Made by a program: the position numbers and the translations under genes. The notes under the pieces are model-generated. The model was not told where the DNA came from. It made no database searches and saw only the letters and a list, made by a program, of their open reading frames with translations. This document shows, one piece after another, positions 1-10,276 of a stretch of 64,000 nucleotides of DNA (its first letter is position 1; every line of letters begins with the position of its first letter). The stretch comes from an uncultured Eubacteriales bacterium (GTDB lineage: Bacteria > Bacillota > Clostridia > Christensenellales > UBA1242), in assembly GCA_900552105.1 (NCBI GenBank), contig URYH01000001.1:1-64000 (forward strand), written 5' to 3'.

Positions 1-1
1 A

Positions 2-3000
2 AAAACACATCTGGAAAATGGTAAAAGCTTAATTATTTCAACAATACAAAAATTTCCATTTATATTAAAAGAAATTGATGAGTTAAAAGAAAATTCAAAA
101 GTAAGGATAGCAGCGTCTTGCTTTTCTATGTATGCATTCAAAGAACTAAAAGAAGAATTAAGCAAGATTGATGAGTTAAAATTTTTATTTACTTCACCAA
201 CTTTCACCAAAGAAAAACTAGCAGATAGTATGAAGAAAGAGAAAAGAGAGTTCTTCATACCAAAACAAAACCGAGAAAACAGTCTATATGGAAACGATTT
301 TGAAATAAGACTTCGCAACGAAATGACCTTGAAAGCAGTTGCAAAAGAGTGTGCCGAATGGGTTAAGCAAAAAGTCAAATTCAAAAGCAATATAACAGAA
401 TCAGCAATCCCAAACATTATTGGAATCGAAAAGCCAGATGGCACAAATATAACATACAATCCAATTGATGGGTTTACAACAAGCGACCTTGGATATCAAC
501 AGGGGAACACAATATTCACAGCAACAATGAAAACAGACTTTGCAGAGCAAAGTAAGTTTTTGTTTTCAATGTTTGATGAAGTTTGGAACGATAAGTCCAA
601 AGTTGAAGATATAACTGACACAATCGTTGAGATGATGGGCAATGCATATCAAGAGAACAGTCCAGAGTTTATATACTTTGTCGTTTTATACAACATTTTT
701 TCAGAGTTTTTGGATGATATAACTGAAGATAATATGCCAAACGAACCAACAGGTTTCAAGGACACAAAAATTTGGAATATGCTGTATGATTTCCAAAAAG
801 ATGGTGTAATCAGCATAATTAACAAACTTGAAAAACATAATGGTTGCATACTTGCTGATAGCGTTGGTCTTGGTAAGACATTCACAGCACTTGCAGTTAT
901 TGCTTATTACTCACTAAGAAACAAAAGTATCCTTGTGCTTTGCCCAAAGAGACTAAGTTCCAACTGGACACAGTATTGTGGAAATGAAACGACCAACATT
1001 TTCTATAAAGATAGAATTAGATACGAAGTGCTTTATCACACAGACCTAGGTCGCGTGGGAACAGCACATAATGGCAGAGATTTAAGACTTGTCAATTGGG
1101 GAAACTATGACCTAGTAGTTATTGATGAGTCACACAATTTTAGGAATAATAACCCCGTAAAAGACAAGGAAACAAGATATGACTTCCTTATCAACCACAT
1201 AATCAAAGAAGGCGTAAAAACCAAGGTTTTGATGCTTTCTGCGACACCAGTTAACAACAGATACAATGACCTTAAAAACCAACTAGCACTTGCATATGCC
1301 CAAGACTATGATGCATTTGAAAAGAGTTTGGATACAAAGAGTAACATTGCAACAATATTTAGAAATGCACAAGCAGTGTTCAATGATTGGAGCAAGAGAC
1401 CACCAGCAGAAAGAACGAGTAAAGATTTAATAGATGGTCTAAGCATTGACTTTAAGATCTTACTTGACAGCGTAACTATTGCAAGAAGTAGAAAGAACAT
1501 TGTTAAGTATTACAACATTAACAGCATTGGAAAGTTCCCAGACAGATTGCCACCACAATCATACTTTCCAGAACTAACAAAAAGGACAGATGTTCCTGAA
1601 TATAAAGAAATATACCAACACATTAAAGCGATGAACATGGCAGTTTATGGCTTATTTGACTATGTCCTTGATAGCAAAAAAGAAAAGTATGAAATGAAAT
1701 ACGACATTGAAATGAAGAAGAGTGGGATTTCAAGAAGTGGTCGTAACACAGGAATCAAAAGATTGATGACCGTAAATCTGCTTAAACGACTTGAATCAAG
1801 TGTTGAGTCATTTAGATTAACAATGAAAGGAATGCTTTACCTTAACGAAGCTGAACTAAGAAGATTGCAATTGTATCAGGATGGACAGATTAGACCAGAT
1901 GCAACAGCAACCAAAAAAGTGTTCAACTATGAAGAATTTGACCAAGATGAAGATGGAAGTTTGAACTTGATACAAACCGACAAGGGCAAGGAAGTGGCAA
2001 TTGAATATGCCGACATTGATAGACTTTCTTGGAAACAAGCAATGGAAGAAGATGTTGAAATTCTAAAACACTTGCTTACAGAACTTGATAAAGTCACACC
2101 GGAACACGACTATAAGTTGCAAACCTTAAAGAATATCATTGATGAAAAGATTAAAAATCCAATGAACGAAGGTAATAGAAAAGTCTTGATATTCTCAGCA
2201 TTTGCAGACACTGCAAACTACTTATACGACAACCTACATAAATGGTTAAAAGAAACTTATGGAATTGAAACAGCAATGATAGAAGGTGGGCAAAACAAGT
2301 GTACCTTGAAACATTGTCCAAAAAAGACTGACACCTTGCTTACAATGTTCAGTCCAATGAGTAAACATAGAGATGAAATCTTCGGTTGGATTCCAAAAAC
2401 AATTGAAAGCTATAACGATCCAAAGATGAGATGGAGTCCAAAAATTGATAAACACGAGTTTGATGATTGCTTCAAAGATATAGACGTGCTTATTGCAACA
2501 GATTGTATTTCCGAAGGTCAAAACTTGCAGGACTGCGACCTTTGCATAAATTACGATATTCACTGGAACCCAGTGCGCATTGTTCAAAGGTTTGGTCGTA
2601 TTGACAGACTTGGAAGCAAAAACAAAGTAATAAGGCTTATAAACTTTTGGCCACCATTGCCACTTAATGAATACATCAACTTGACTGATAGGGTAAAGAG
2701 CAGGATGACAATTGTTGACCAAACTGCAACAGCCGATGATAACCTATTAAACCCAGATGACCAAATGGATGACTATCGTGAAATCCAAATAAAGAAACTT
2801 CGTGAAGGCGAGAACATTGACCTTGAAGATCAGAACAATGGTATTTCAATCTCAGACCTTGGACTTAACGAGTTTAGAATGGATGCCGCGCAGTTTATTA
2901 AAACTTATGGCGAACCAAAACGAGTGCCAAAAGGAATGCACTCAGTTATCCCAGCAGATGAAGAAAAGGGTGTTGTGCCCGGTGTTATTTACATTTTGAA

Positions 3001-3376
3001 AAACCAAAACAACAATGTGAATATCAATAGGCAAAACAGGTTGCACCCTTATTATCTCGTATATGTTGGTGTTGATGGCGAGATTATAGACAACCACTTG
3101 GAAGTCAAACAAATATTGGATGCACTTCGTTTGTCTTGCAAAGGGCAAATTGCACCAATTCCAAAAGCATATAAAAAGTTCAATGATGAAACAAATGATG
3201 GACAGGATATGCACAAATATTCAGAACTACTTGAAGAAGCCATAAAAAGCATAATTGAAGTTAAAGAACAAAGCGATATCAATGCACTTTTTAAACAAGG
3301 AAGTATGGTGCTAACGGGTGCAAAGATAAAAGGACTTGATGACTTCGAACTATTAGCCTTCGTAGTAGTGAAATAA
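2..3376 (+). CDS. PLD-fold/SNF2 helicase of defence operon (5' end outside window)
   Basis: Superfamily 2 (SNF2-type) helicase-like ATPase with an N-terminal phospholipase-D-like region. The frame is open to the window edge, with no start codon before the ATG at 128, which would cut into the first strand of the PLD-like domain; the true start therefore lies upstream. Numbered from ATG 128: Walker A DSVGLGKT near 243-251, DESH box near 331-335, LSATP near 371, and the C-terminal helicase block ATDCISEGQNLQD to QRFGRIDRLGS near 787-831. I see no intact HKD motif, so the PLD fold is probably non-catalytic. The first ~25 codons resemble a type I HsdR segment (see findings). Next gene starts 20 bases downstream; the operon continues through type III Mod and Res, so a role in restriction or phage defence is inferred. 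Confidence 0.85.
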   Translation, partial: KTHLENGKSLIISTIQKFPFILKEIDELKENSKVRIAASCFSMYAFKELKEELSKIDELKFLFTSPTFTKEKLADSMKKEKREFFIPKQNRENSLYGNDFEIRLRNEMTLKAVAKECAEWVKQKVKFKSNITESAIPNIIGIEKPDGTNITYNPIDGFTTSDLGYQQGNTIFTATMKTDFAEQSKFLFSMFDEVWNDKSKVEDITDTIVEMMGNAYQENSPEFIYFVVLYNIFSEFLDDITEDNMPNEPTGFKDTKIWNMLYDFQKDGVISIINKLEKHNGCILADSVGLGKTFTALAVIAYYSLRNKSILVLCPKRLSSNWTQYCGNETTNIFYKDRIRYEVLYHTDLGRVGTAHNGRDLRLVNWGNYDLVVIDESHNFRNNNPVKDKETRYDFLINHIIKEGVKTKVLMLSATPVNNRYNDLKNQLALAYAQDYDAFEKSLDTKSNIATIFRNAQAVFNDWSKRPPAERTSKDLIDGLSIDFKILLDSVTIARSRKNIVKYYNINSIGKFPDRLPPQSYFPELTKRTDVPEYKEIYQHIKAMNMAVYGLFDYVLDSKKEKYEMKYDIEMKKSGISRSGRNTGIKRLMTVNLLKRLESSVESFRLTMKGMLYLNEAELRRLQLYQDGQIRPDATATKKVFNYEEFDQDEDGSLNLIQTDKGKEVAIEYADIDRLSWKQAMEEDVEILKHLLTELDKVTPEHDYKLQTLKNIIDEKIKNPMNEGNRKVLIFSAFADTANYLYDNLHKWLKETYGIETAMIEGGQNKCTLKHCPKKTDTLLTMFSPMSKHRDEIFGWIPKTIESYNDPKMRWSPKIDKHEFDDCFKDIDVLIATDCISEGQNLQDCDLCINYDIHWNPVRIVQRFGRIDRLGSKNKVIRLINFWPPLPLNEYINLTDRVKSRMTIVDQTATADDNLLNPDDQMDDYREIQIKKLREGENIDLEDQNNGISISDLGLNEFRMDAAQFIKTYGEPKRVPKGMHSVIPADEEKGVVPGVIYILKNQNNNVNINRQNRLHPYYLVYVGVDGEIIDNHLEVKQILDALRLSCKGQIAPIPKAYKKFNDETNDGQDMHKYSELLEEAIKSIIEVKEQSDINALFKQGSMVLTGAKIKGLDDFELLAFVVVK

Positions 3377-3396
3377 CCCAAAGATAAGGAGAAAAG

Positions 3397-4035
3397 ATGT
3401 TTATCTATAGCGACAAAACTGCTGTAAATATAAACTTTAAGATGCTTGAACTTTTCAGAACAATAAAGGCAGATAAAACAATAAAAACAGATGCACAAGT
3501 TGTTTCAAAAGTCATTCTAGCAAACACATTATCACCAGATAGGACAAATCTGGAACCAAGCGAAAATGTGAAAGAAATCTACATAATGGACATTGTGCTA
3601 AATAGTGCAAGTGTTCCAACAAAGTTTATTGATGCACTAAATAAATACATAAACTTCCAAATACTTTTTAGATTGCGATACGGAGTAGATGTCAAGTATA
3701 TCACATCACTAAAAGTATTTACTGAAGATAAAACTAAGGTTTTGAAAACTTGCGAAAGTGATTGGCAAGAAGAAAACAAGGAAGAGTTTCCAACTACTAG
3801 CAAACTAGAAAATGTTTTCAAAGCAATGGTAAGTTACATCACGAAAATAAGGTTTAGACAAGATGAAACTTTTGAAGAATACACAGACCGAACCAACCAA
3901 ATAAGAAAGCACAAAACAGAGATTGAGAAACTAACAAAAACTCGTGATGCAGAAAAACAACCAAACACAAAAATGGCTATAAATAGCCAAATAAAAGAAC
4001 TCAAAAGAGAATTGGAACAGTTGGAGGTAATATGA
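3397..4035 (+). CDS. DUF4391 domain protein
   Basis: A 212-residue protein whose sequence, from memory of the family, matches DUF4391, usually found between an SNF2 helicase and type III Mod/Res genes. An alpha/beta N-terminal part runs to about residue 165; residues 165-212 form a charged helix with coiled-coil character (KLTKTRDAEKQ, KELKRELEQLE). No catalytic motif is evident. A clear AAGGAGAAAAG ribosome site precedes the ATG. The 3' end overlaps the next gene by four bases (ATGA), so it is translationally coupled. Likely a structural or adaptor subunit of the defence operon; this role is inference. Confidence 0.8.
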   Translation: MFIYSDKTAVNINFKMLELFRTIKADKTIKTDAQVVSKVILANTLSPDRTNLEPSENVKEIYIMDIVLNSASVPTKFIDALNKYINFQILFRLRYGVDVKYITSLKVFTEDKTKVLKTCESDWQEENKEEFPTTSKLENVFKAMVSYITKIRFRQDETFEEYTDRTNQIRKHKTEIEKLTKTRDAEKQPNTKMAINSQIKELKRELEQLEVI

Positions 4036-4469
4036 ATAGGAAAAATAAAAAAATGATTTTAGAAGATATTCAGCTTTGTGAGGAAGCATTAAAAAGCGAA
4101 AATAATAAAGATTTTTTTCAATATGTTTATAAAAAATATCAAAGATTAGATGGTGAGTTATTCATAGCAGGTAAATCTGGTGCTCTTAATAGTAGTTATG
4201 ATAATTGGAGTAAACAAATCAATCAATTAATTGGTTCATTGCGGGGCTATTTATTGATGAAAGACTTCCCTAATAATATGAGGCGAACAAATACTAAGAT
4301 CGTAATAAAAAACAAAGATGGAATTATTGGTAATGGCAATGTAAACAAGATAGATAAAAAAACAGATATAAACACAACAGTGGATATTGATGTTAGTAAA
4401 GACGAAAATTTAAAGAGGAAAGGAATATTTTCAAAAATTTTTAGCATTTTTAAAGGAGAGAAAAAATAA
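4032..4469 (+). CDS. Unknown 145-aa protein inside the restriction operon
   Basis: I do not recognise this family. The N-terminal half (1-85) is predicted helical and charged, with LCEEALKSEN and YDNWSKQINQLIGSLRGYLL. The middle (about 95-125) is rich in short polar beta-like repeats (NGNVNKIDKKTDINTTVDIDV). The C-terminus is basic and hydrophobic (KGIFSKIFSIFKGEKK), resembling an amphipathic membrane-binding helix. It overlaps the DUF4391 gene by ATGA and its stop overlaps the methyltransferase start (TAATG), so all three are coupled. Compared with the genes around it, codons are more AT-rich. An accessory or modulator role is only inferred from position. Confidence 0.7.
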   Translation: MNRKNKKMILEDIQLCEEALKSENNKDFFQYVYKKYQRLDGELFIAGKSGALNSSYDNWSKQINQLIGSLRGYLLMKDFPNNMRRTNTKIVIKNKDGIIGNGNVNKIDKKTDINTTVDIDVSKDENLKRKGIFSKIFSIFKGEKK

Positions 4470-6331
4470 TGGATAAATTACAAATGCAAAGTAAAAATTT
4501 GGTTGATGAAAATATTGAATTCATCGCAAAAAGGTTTCCAAATTGTGTAACGGAAGCAATAGATGAAAATGGCAAGTTGACTAGACTTGTCGATTTTGAT
4601 TTGCTCAAACAGGAACTTAGTAAAGACATTGTTGAGGGTAATGATGAAAGATACACGCTTAATTGGGCTGGGAAGAAACAAGCAATTTTAACAGCGAATT
4701 CTCCTATCAATGCAACACTTCGCCCATGCAGAGAAGAAAGTGTTGATTTTGATAGCACAAAAAACCTTTATATTGAGGGGGACAATCTTGACGTTTTGAA
4801 ACTTCTTCGTGAAACTTACTTGAACAAAGTTAAAATGATTTATATTGACCCACCTTACAATACTGGTAATGATTTTGTGTATGAAGATGATTTTGCTAGT
4901 AGCACTGAAGATTATTTGCAAGCAAGTAAGAGTTATGATGATCAAGGCAATAGAATGTTCCAAAACAACGATTCAAATGGTAGATTTCATTCTGATTGGC
5001 TTTCAATGATGTATTCAAGACTGAAATTAGCAAAAGATTTATTAACTGATGATGGGGTAATTTTTATTTCTATTGATGACAATGAACAAGAGAATTTAAA
5101 GAAAATTTGCAATGAAATATTTGGTGAATTAAATTTTATTGGCACACATATACGAAAAACAGTATCCCAAAGAGCAATGGCAAAAAATTATAATACACAA
5201 CACGAATATTGCTTAATCTATACTAAAAATTATAATAATTTTGATTTATGTGGCGACGAAAAAAACTTTGATGTTTACAGTAATCCAGATAATGATCCAC
5301 GAGGAGATTGGAAAACATCTGATCCCACTATGAGTGGATCTAAAAATAATTTCGCGATTATCAATCCATATAACGGAAAAATAGATTTTCCACCAAAAGG
5401 AAGAGGTTGGGCTTTTACTAAAGAAAAATTTGATTGTTTAGTAGATGAAGGGACGGTTATTTTCAAGAAAGATTGCAAGGAATCGGAAAGAGGTTTTATT
5501 TACAAAGCTTATAAGAAAGATTTAAGAAGTCAAAATTTGCTTTTAAATTCTCTAGACGTTTGCGAAAATCAATATATGAATCAAGTTTCGACAAAAGAAA
5601 TGATGGAATTATTTGATGAACGAATGTTTGACTACGCCAAACCAGTTTCATTTGTAAGAAAAATATTAAGTTATGATAAAAATAAAGAATCAATTATATT
5701 AGATTTTTTCTCGGGCTCTGCAACAACTGCTCACGCAGTGATGAAATTAAATGCCGAAGATGGTGGGAATAGAAAATTTATTATGGTTCAACTTCCTGAA
5801 GTTTGTGATGAAAAATCAGAAGCTTACAAGGCTGGATATAAAAACATTTGCGAAATTGGCAAGGAAAGAATCCGTCGTGCAGGCAAGAAAATTAAAGAAG
5901 AAAATCCTAATGCAAAAGATTTGGATATCGGTTTTAGAGATTTAAAACTTGATAGCAGTTGTATGAAAGACATTTATTATTCACCAGATAAAACAACACA
6001 AGATTTGCTTACTCAATTTGAAGATAACATCAAAGAAAATAGAACTCCAGAAGATTTGCTATTCCAAGTAATGCTTGATATGGGTGTAATGCTTTCAAGT
6101 GAAATAAAAACATTAGAAATCAATGGCAAAAAAGTATTCAATGTTAACGATGGCGACCTTGTTTGCTGTTTTGATAAAGACCTTAACGAGACGACAGTTA
6201 CAGCAATAGCAAAAATGCAACCATTGTATGCAGTATTCCGTGATGCAAGTATGTCAACCGATAGCGTGGCAGTAAACTTTGACCAAATATTTGAAACTTA
6301 TTCGCCAACCACAACAAGGAAGATAATTTAA
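4469..6331 (+). CDS. mod: Type III restriction-modification DNA methyltransferase (Mod)
   Basis: Site-specific adenine DNA methyltransferase of the beta class, the modification and recognition subunit of a type III restriction system. The catalytic DPPYNTGNDF motif lies at about 127-136 and the AdoMet-binding FSGSATT block near 413-420, so motif IV precedes motif I, as expected for Mod. The variable middle part (about 215-390) would hold the target-recognition domain. The length of 620 residues fits the family. The start overlaps the previous stop (TAATG) with an AAAGGAGAG ribosome site upstream, and the Res gene follows after 12 bases. It should methylate one strand of an asymmetric site and form a complex with Res; the target cannot be read from the sequence. 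Confidence 0.93.
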   Translation: MDKLQMQSKNLVDENIEFIAKRFPNCVTEAIDENGKLTRLVDFDLLKQELSKDIVEGNDERYTLNWAGKKQAILTANSPINATLRPCREESVDFDSTKNLYIEGDNLDVLKLLRETYLNKVKMIYIDPPYNTGNDFVYEDDFASSTEDYLQASKSYDDQGNRMFQNNDSNGRFHSDWLSMMYSRLKLAKDLLTDDGVIFISIDDNEQENLKKICNEIFGELNFIGTHIRKTVSQRAMAKNYNTQHEYCLIYTKNYNNFDLCGDEKNFDVYSNPDNDPRGDWKTSDPTMSGSKNNFAIINPYNGKIDFPPKGRGWAFTKEKFDCLVDEGTVIFKKDCKESERGFIYKAYKKDLRSQNLLLNSLDVCENQYMNQVSTKEMMELFDERMFDYAKPVSFVRKILSYDKNKESIILDFFSGSATTAHAVMKLNAEDGGNRKFIMVQLPEVCDEKSEAYKAGYKNICEIGKERIRRAGKKIKEENPNAKDLDIGFRDLKLDSSCMKDIYYSPDKTTQDLLTQFEDNIKENRTPEDLLFQVMLDMGVMLSSEIKTLEINGKKVFNVNDGDLVCCFDKDLNETTVTAIAKMQPLYAVFRDASMSTDSVAVNFDQIFETYSPTTTRKII

Positions 6332-6343
6332 GGAAGAAAATTT

Positions 6344-9300
6344 ATGAAATTTAGATTCAAAACACAGCCATATCAACAAGAAGCTGTAAGTAATATCAGC
6401 AAGGTATTCAAAGGACAGCCAAAGTTGGATATGGTTAGATACACAAGAGACTTGGGTATTAAGAAAAAGACTGAGCAAGTTACGCAGGCTTCACTTTTTG
6501 ACGCATATGACGAAAATGACGATGGTTTCGAAAATGCTAAAATTTTGCTTGATGAAACTGACATTTTGCAAAACATAAAGCATATTCAACAAGACTGCAA
6601 TTACAAAGAGTCAGAAGAGTTGGTTAAAGGTTTTGGCAAATGTTCTCTTGACATTGAAATGGAAACAGGAACAGGCAAAACCTATGTGTATATCAACACC
6701 ATTTTTGAACTCAATGAAAGATATGGTTGGAGTAAATTCATTGTTGTTGTTCCAAGCATTGCTATTCGTGAAGGTGTTAAAAAGTCATTCCAAATGATGG
6801 AAGATCACTTCATGGATCGTTATCACAAAAAGGCAAGATACTTTGTCTATAACAGCAAAAGGCTTTCGGAACTCGATAGTTTTGCTTCAAGCAGTGATAT
6901 CAATGTAATGATTATCAACACGCAAGCATTCAACGCTCGTGGCGCTGATGCCAGAAGAATTGATATGGTGCTTGATGAATTTCAATCAAGAAAACCAATT
7001 GATGTTGTGGCAAAAACAAGACCAATCCTAATTCTTGATGAACCACAAAAGATGGGCGATGAGAAGAGTGCAACACAACTTTCACTTCGCAAATTCAATC
7101 CACTATTTTGTATGAACTTCTCGGCAACACACAAAAAACAACACAATCTTGTATATTGCCTGGATGCAGTGGATGCATACAACAAATGCTTGGTTAAAAA
7201 GATTCAAGTCAAGGGCTTTGAAATTAAGAACTTGCGTGGAACAGATAAATACCTATACTTGCAAGACATTGTGCTTTCACCAAACAAACCACCAATGGCA
7301 AGAATAGAAATGGAAATAAACTATAAGGCGGGAATAAATAGAGAAACGAGACTTGTTGTAGTTGGAAGAAATTTATATGATATTTCTGCTGGCAAAGGTG
7401 CAACTCCTTTGCAACAATACAAAGACGGCTATGTTGTTTCTGACATCAATCCATTCAACAACACAATCACTTTCCTAAATGGACAAGTTTTGCATATAGG
7501 CGAAGTGCTTGGAGATGTATCAGACAAAGACCTTAGAAGAATACAGATAAGAGAAACAATCCGTTCCCACTTTGAGAAAGAAGAGAAGCTTTACGATAAA
7601 GGAATCAAATGCTTGTCATTGTTCTTCATTGATGAAGTTGTAAAGTATAGGGATTACAACGAGCCAGATGAAAAAGGCGAATATGCAAGAATGTTTGAAG
7701 AAGAGTACACAAAGGCACTCAACGAAAAGATAACACTATTTGAAACACCTTACATTCGCTACTTGAAAGGCATTGATGTTAAAGACACACACAAAGGTTA
7801 TTTCTCAATAGATAAAAAGACCGGAAGAATGATTGACTCAAAAGAAAGTAAAGGCGAAGGCTCGGATGATATCTCAGCATACGACCTAATACTAAAGAAC
7901 AAAGAGAGATTGCTTTCAAAAGAAGAACCAACAAGATTTATATTCTCACACTCAGCGCTTCGTGAAGGTTGGGATAACCCAAACATCTTCCAAATTTGTG
8001 CATTGAAACCAGGTGGCGACAGTGCAATTGCAAAACGACAAGAAGTTGGTCGTGGACTTCGTATTGCTGTAAATATGATAGGCGATAGAACAGACCTTCA
8101 TTATTTCAAGAATGAGAGATCATCATTCCATAATGTCAATACTTTAACAGTTATTGCAACTGACAGTTATAAAGACTTCGTTGGTTCAATACAAAAAGTG
8201 ATTAAAGAGAACCTTGCAGATAGACCTACAAGAGCAACAATTGAGTATTTCCGTGGCAAATTCGTTAGCGATGGAAAAGAGAGAATTCAAGTTGGTAGCG
8301 ATATGGCAAGTGATATTCAAAGTTATTTAAGATTTAACGGTTATGCTGATAAAGACAACAAAATCACTCAAAAATACTTTGATGACAAGGCAAACAACAC
8401 ACTTGCGGTAATGCCAGAAATCCTTGCACCATACACAGAAAGTGTGCATAAACTTGTTGAAAGCATTTACAATGAAAAAGCACTTGATGGTATGTTTGAA
8501 GATGCTAACAAGTCAACAGTGGAAAGCAATCCACTTAACGATAACTTCCACAAGGCAGAGTTCCAAAAACTTTGGAAGCAAATCAACCATAAATATACAT
8601 ACAAAGTTGACTTTGACAGCGAAGAACTTATTAAGCATTCAATTGAAAGCATAAACAAAGGATTGTTCGTTGCTGAATTAAAGTATGTTGTAACAATCGG
8701 TCAGCAAAAGAAAACAATGGATGAGAACGCATTAAAGCGTGGTGATTCGTTTAGCACAACCGACACAAGAACTGAAACAATTCGTAGTGGTGCTGCCGAT
8801 AACACAAAATACGATCTAATTGGAAAAATTGTAGATAATACAACTTTAACTAGAAGAACAGTAGTTCGCATTTTGCAAGGTATTACAAGAGAAAAATTTG
8901 AAATGTTTGCTATCAATCCAGAAGAGTTTATAACAAAGGTTTCAAGACTTATAAACGAGCAAAAAGCTTCAATGATTGTTGACCACATAACATACAATAA
9001 AACCGAAGGCGAATACGACAGTGATATCTTCACAGGCAACCAAGCAAAGATTGACTTTGACAAGGCATATAAGGCGCAAAAGGCAATTCAAGATTATGTT
9101 GTAACCGATGGAACAGCTGAAGAGTCAATAGAGCGTAAGTTTGCAAAAGAACTTGATGTGGCAAATGAAGTTTGTGTATATGCAAAACTTCCAAGGTCGT
9201 TCCAAATTCCAACGCCAGTTGGAAACTATGCTCCAGACTGGGCAATAGCATTTAACGAAGGCAGTGTAAAACACATATACTTTGTTGCTGAAACAAAAGG

Positions 9301-9454
9301 TAGTATGGAATCACTAGAACTTCGTGGAATAGAAAAAGCAAAAACAGATTGTGCCAAAAAACTGTTTGACCAACTTCAACTTGCAGGCAATGTAAGATAC
9401 GAAGTGGTGGATAGTTACGAAAGTTTGCTAGACAAAATGCAATCAATAGATTAA
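6344..9454 (+). CDS. res: Type III restriction enzyme Res subunit (helicase-endonuclease)
   Basis: ATP-dependent restriction subunit of 1036 residues partnering Mod. Walker A ETGTGKT is at about 107-113, the Walker B variant DEPQ near 232-235, and a SAT helicase motif near 257. The C-terminal helicase part contains HSALREGWDNPNIFQI and KRQEVGRGLRI. The C-terminal nuclease shows the PD-(D/E)XK pattern: PDW near 964 and ETKG near 983. The enzyme is expected to translocate on DNA and cut beside unmethylated head-to-head sites. It begins 12 bases after mod, with AAGGAAG upstream. All key motifs look intact, so an active system is likely. Confidence 0.93.
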   Translation: MKFRFKTQPYQQEAVSNISKVFKGQPKLDMVRYTRDLGIKKKTEQVTQASLFDAYDENDDGFENAKILLDETDILQNIKHIQQDCNYKESEELVKGFGKCSLDIEMETGTGKTYVYINTIFELNERYGWSKFIVVVPSIAIREGVKKSFQMMEDHFMDRYHKKARYFVYNSKRLSELDSFASSSDINVMIINTQAFNARGADARRIDMVLDEFQSRKPIDVVAKTRPILILDEPQKMGDEKSATQLSLRKFNPLFCMNFSATHKKQHNLVYCLDAVDAYNKCLVKKIQVKGFEIKNLRGTDKYLYLQDIVLSPNKPPMARIEMEINYKAGINRETRLVVVGRNLYDISAGKGATPLQQYKDGYVVSDINPFNNTITFLNGQVLHIGEVLGDVSDKDLRRIQIRETIRSHFEKEEKLYDKGIKCLSLFFIDEVVKYRDYNEPDEKGEYARMFEEEYTKALNEKITLFETPYIRYLKGIDVKDTHKGYFSIDKKTGRMIDSKESKGEGSDDISAYDLILKNKERLLSKEEPTRFIFSHSALREGWDNPNIFQICALKPGGDSAIAKRQEVGRGLRIAVNMIGDRTDLHYFKNERSSFHNVNTLTVIATDSYKDFVGSIQKVIKENLADRPTRATIEYFRGKFVSDGKERIQVGSDMASDIQSYLRFNGYADKDNKITQKYFDDKANNTLAVMPEILAPYTESVHKLVESIYNEKALDGMFEDANKSTVESNPLNDNFHKAEFQKLWKQINHKYTYKVDFDSEELIKHSIESINKGLFVAELKYVVTIGQQKKTMDENALKRGDSFSTTDTRTETIRSGAADNTKYDLIGKIVDNTTLTRRTVVRILQGITREKFEMFAINPEEFITKVSRLINEQKASMIVDHITYNKTEGEYDSDIFTGNQAKIDFDKAYKAQKAIQDYVVTDGTAEESIERKFAKELDVANEVCVYAKLPRSFQIPTPVGNYAPDWAIAFNEGSVKHIYFVAETKGSMESLELRGIEKAKTDCAKKLFDQLQLAGNVRYEVVDSYESLLDKMQSID

Positions 9455-9466
9455 AATGAGGTAAAT

Positions 9467-10264
9467 ATGGGCGGGTTAATATTTTTTCTTTTAATTCTAA
9501 TTTGTAGCATTGTTGCTGGAATTGAACAACTTGCACAAGGTCGAATAAATGGACTTTGGTATATTTTAGTTCCTGGTGTAATCATAGTGGCTTTTGTGAT
9601 TGCTTTAATAAAACAATATAATAAAGTTAAAAAGAAATATTTGCCGACAAGTATTAAACAAAAGATACAACCAAAAAATGATTCGTTTTATGATTATTGG
9701 AATCAAATGAGAGAAAAAGCACTGCACGGTCCACTTGCAACAGAGGAATTATATGAACACCTTGCAAAAGTTTTTGAGGAGGGACACTATTCGAATGTTG
9801 AAGATGTATCAAAACAGGGGATAAAAATACTAAAAGGAACAAATAAAAATGGGGAAAAATATACATTTTTTTCTCTTGAAGATACAGATTTGGACTTTGA
9901 CAAGTTGGCAGATATTTCAGAATTTATCCAAACGGAAAAATTGTCTGGTTCAAAAATAAACTATGTGGCACAGCAAGTGCCGAAACAACCATATACCAAT
10001 TTGTTTAAAAAGTGTATGATGGGAGAGGGTGTCAAAGTATACGACACAATCACAGTTTTAGATGAAGCAAACAAAATGCTTGGAATAGTGCAAGCACAAA
10101 ATTTATCACAAGTAAGTGAGAAGAAAGTCGCAAAAGTGCAGAAGCCAAAGTATGAAAAAGTGTTCCCACACATGATGAGTTCCGATGATGATCCAGAAGA
10201 ATTGCAGGAACTTGATGATATGATGGTTATGGATACTCTAGATGAAGATGATGATATGTTTTAA
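9467..10264 (+). CDS. Membrane-anchored protein of unknown function, defence-operon accessory
   Basis: A 265-residue protein with two N-terminal membrane helices (about 3-20 and 31-49: GLIFFLLILICSIVAGI and YILVPGVIIVAFVIALI). A soluble part (60-230) follows, with a basic linker after the second helix, and then a strongly acidic tail (SSDDDPEELQELDDMM to DEDDDMF). No catalytic motif was recognised. It follows res by 12 bases with a GAGG ribosome site and precedes the 99-residue gene by 12 bases, so it belongs to the same transcript. Membrane proteins at the end of defence operons can act as effectors, but that is only a contextual idea here. Confidence 0.7.
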   Translation: MGGLIFFLLILICSIVAGIEQLAQGRINGLWYILVPGVIIVAFVIALIKQYNKVKKKYLPTSIKQKIQPKNDSFYDYWNQMREKALHGPLATEELYEHLAKVFEEGHYSNVEDVSKQGIKILKGTNKNGEKYTFFSLEDTDLDFDKLADISEFIQTEKLSGSKINYVAQQVPKQPYTNLFKKCMMGEGVKVYDTITVLDEANKMLGIVQAQNLSQVSEKKVAKVQKPKYEKVFPHMMSSDDDPEELQELDDMMVMDTLDEDDDMF

Positions 10265-10276
10265 AAGGAGATAAAA

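Noticed and set aside
2246..2722. 158-residue antisense reading frame inside the helicase gene
   Set aside because: Lies opposite a conserved helicase core with clear motifs; no ribosome site and a protein rich in Trp, Cys and Phe, typical of a shadow frame.
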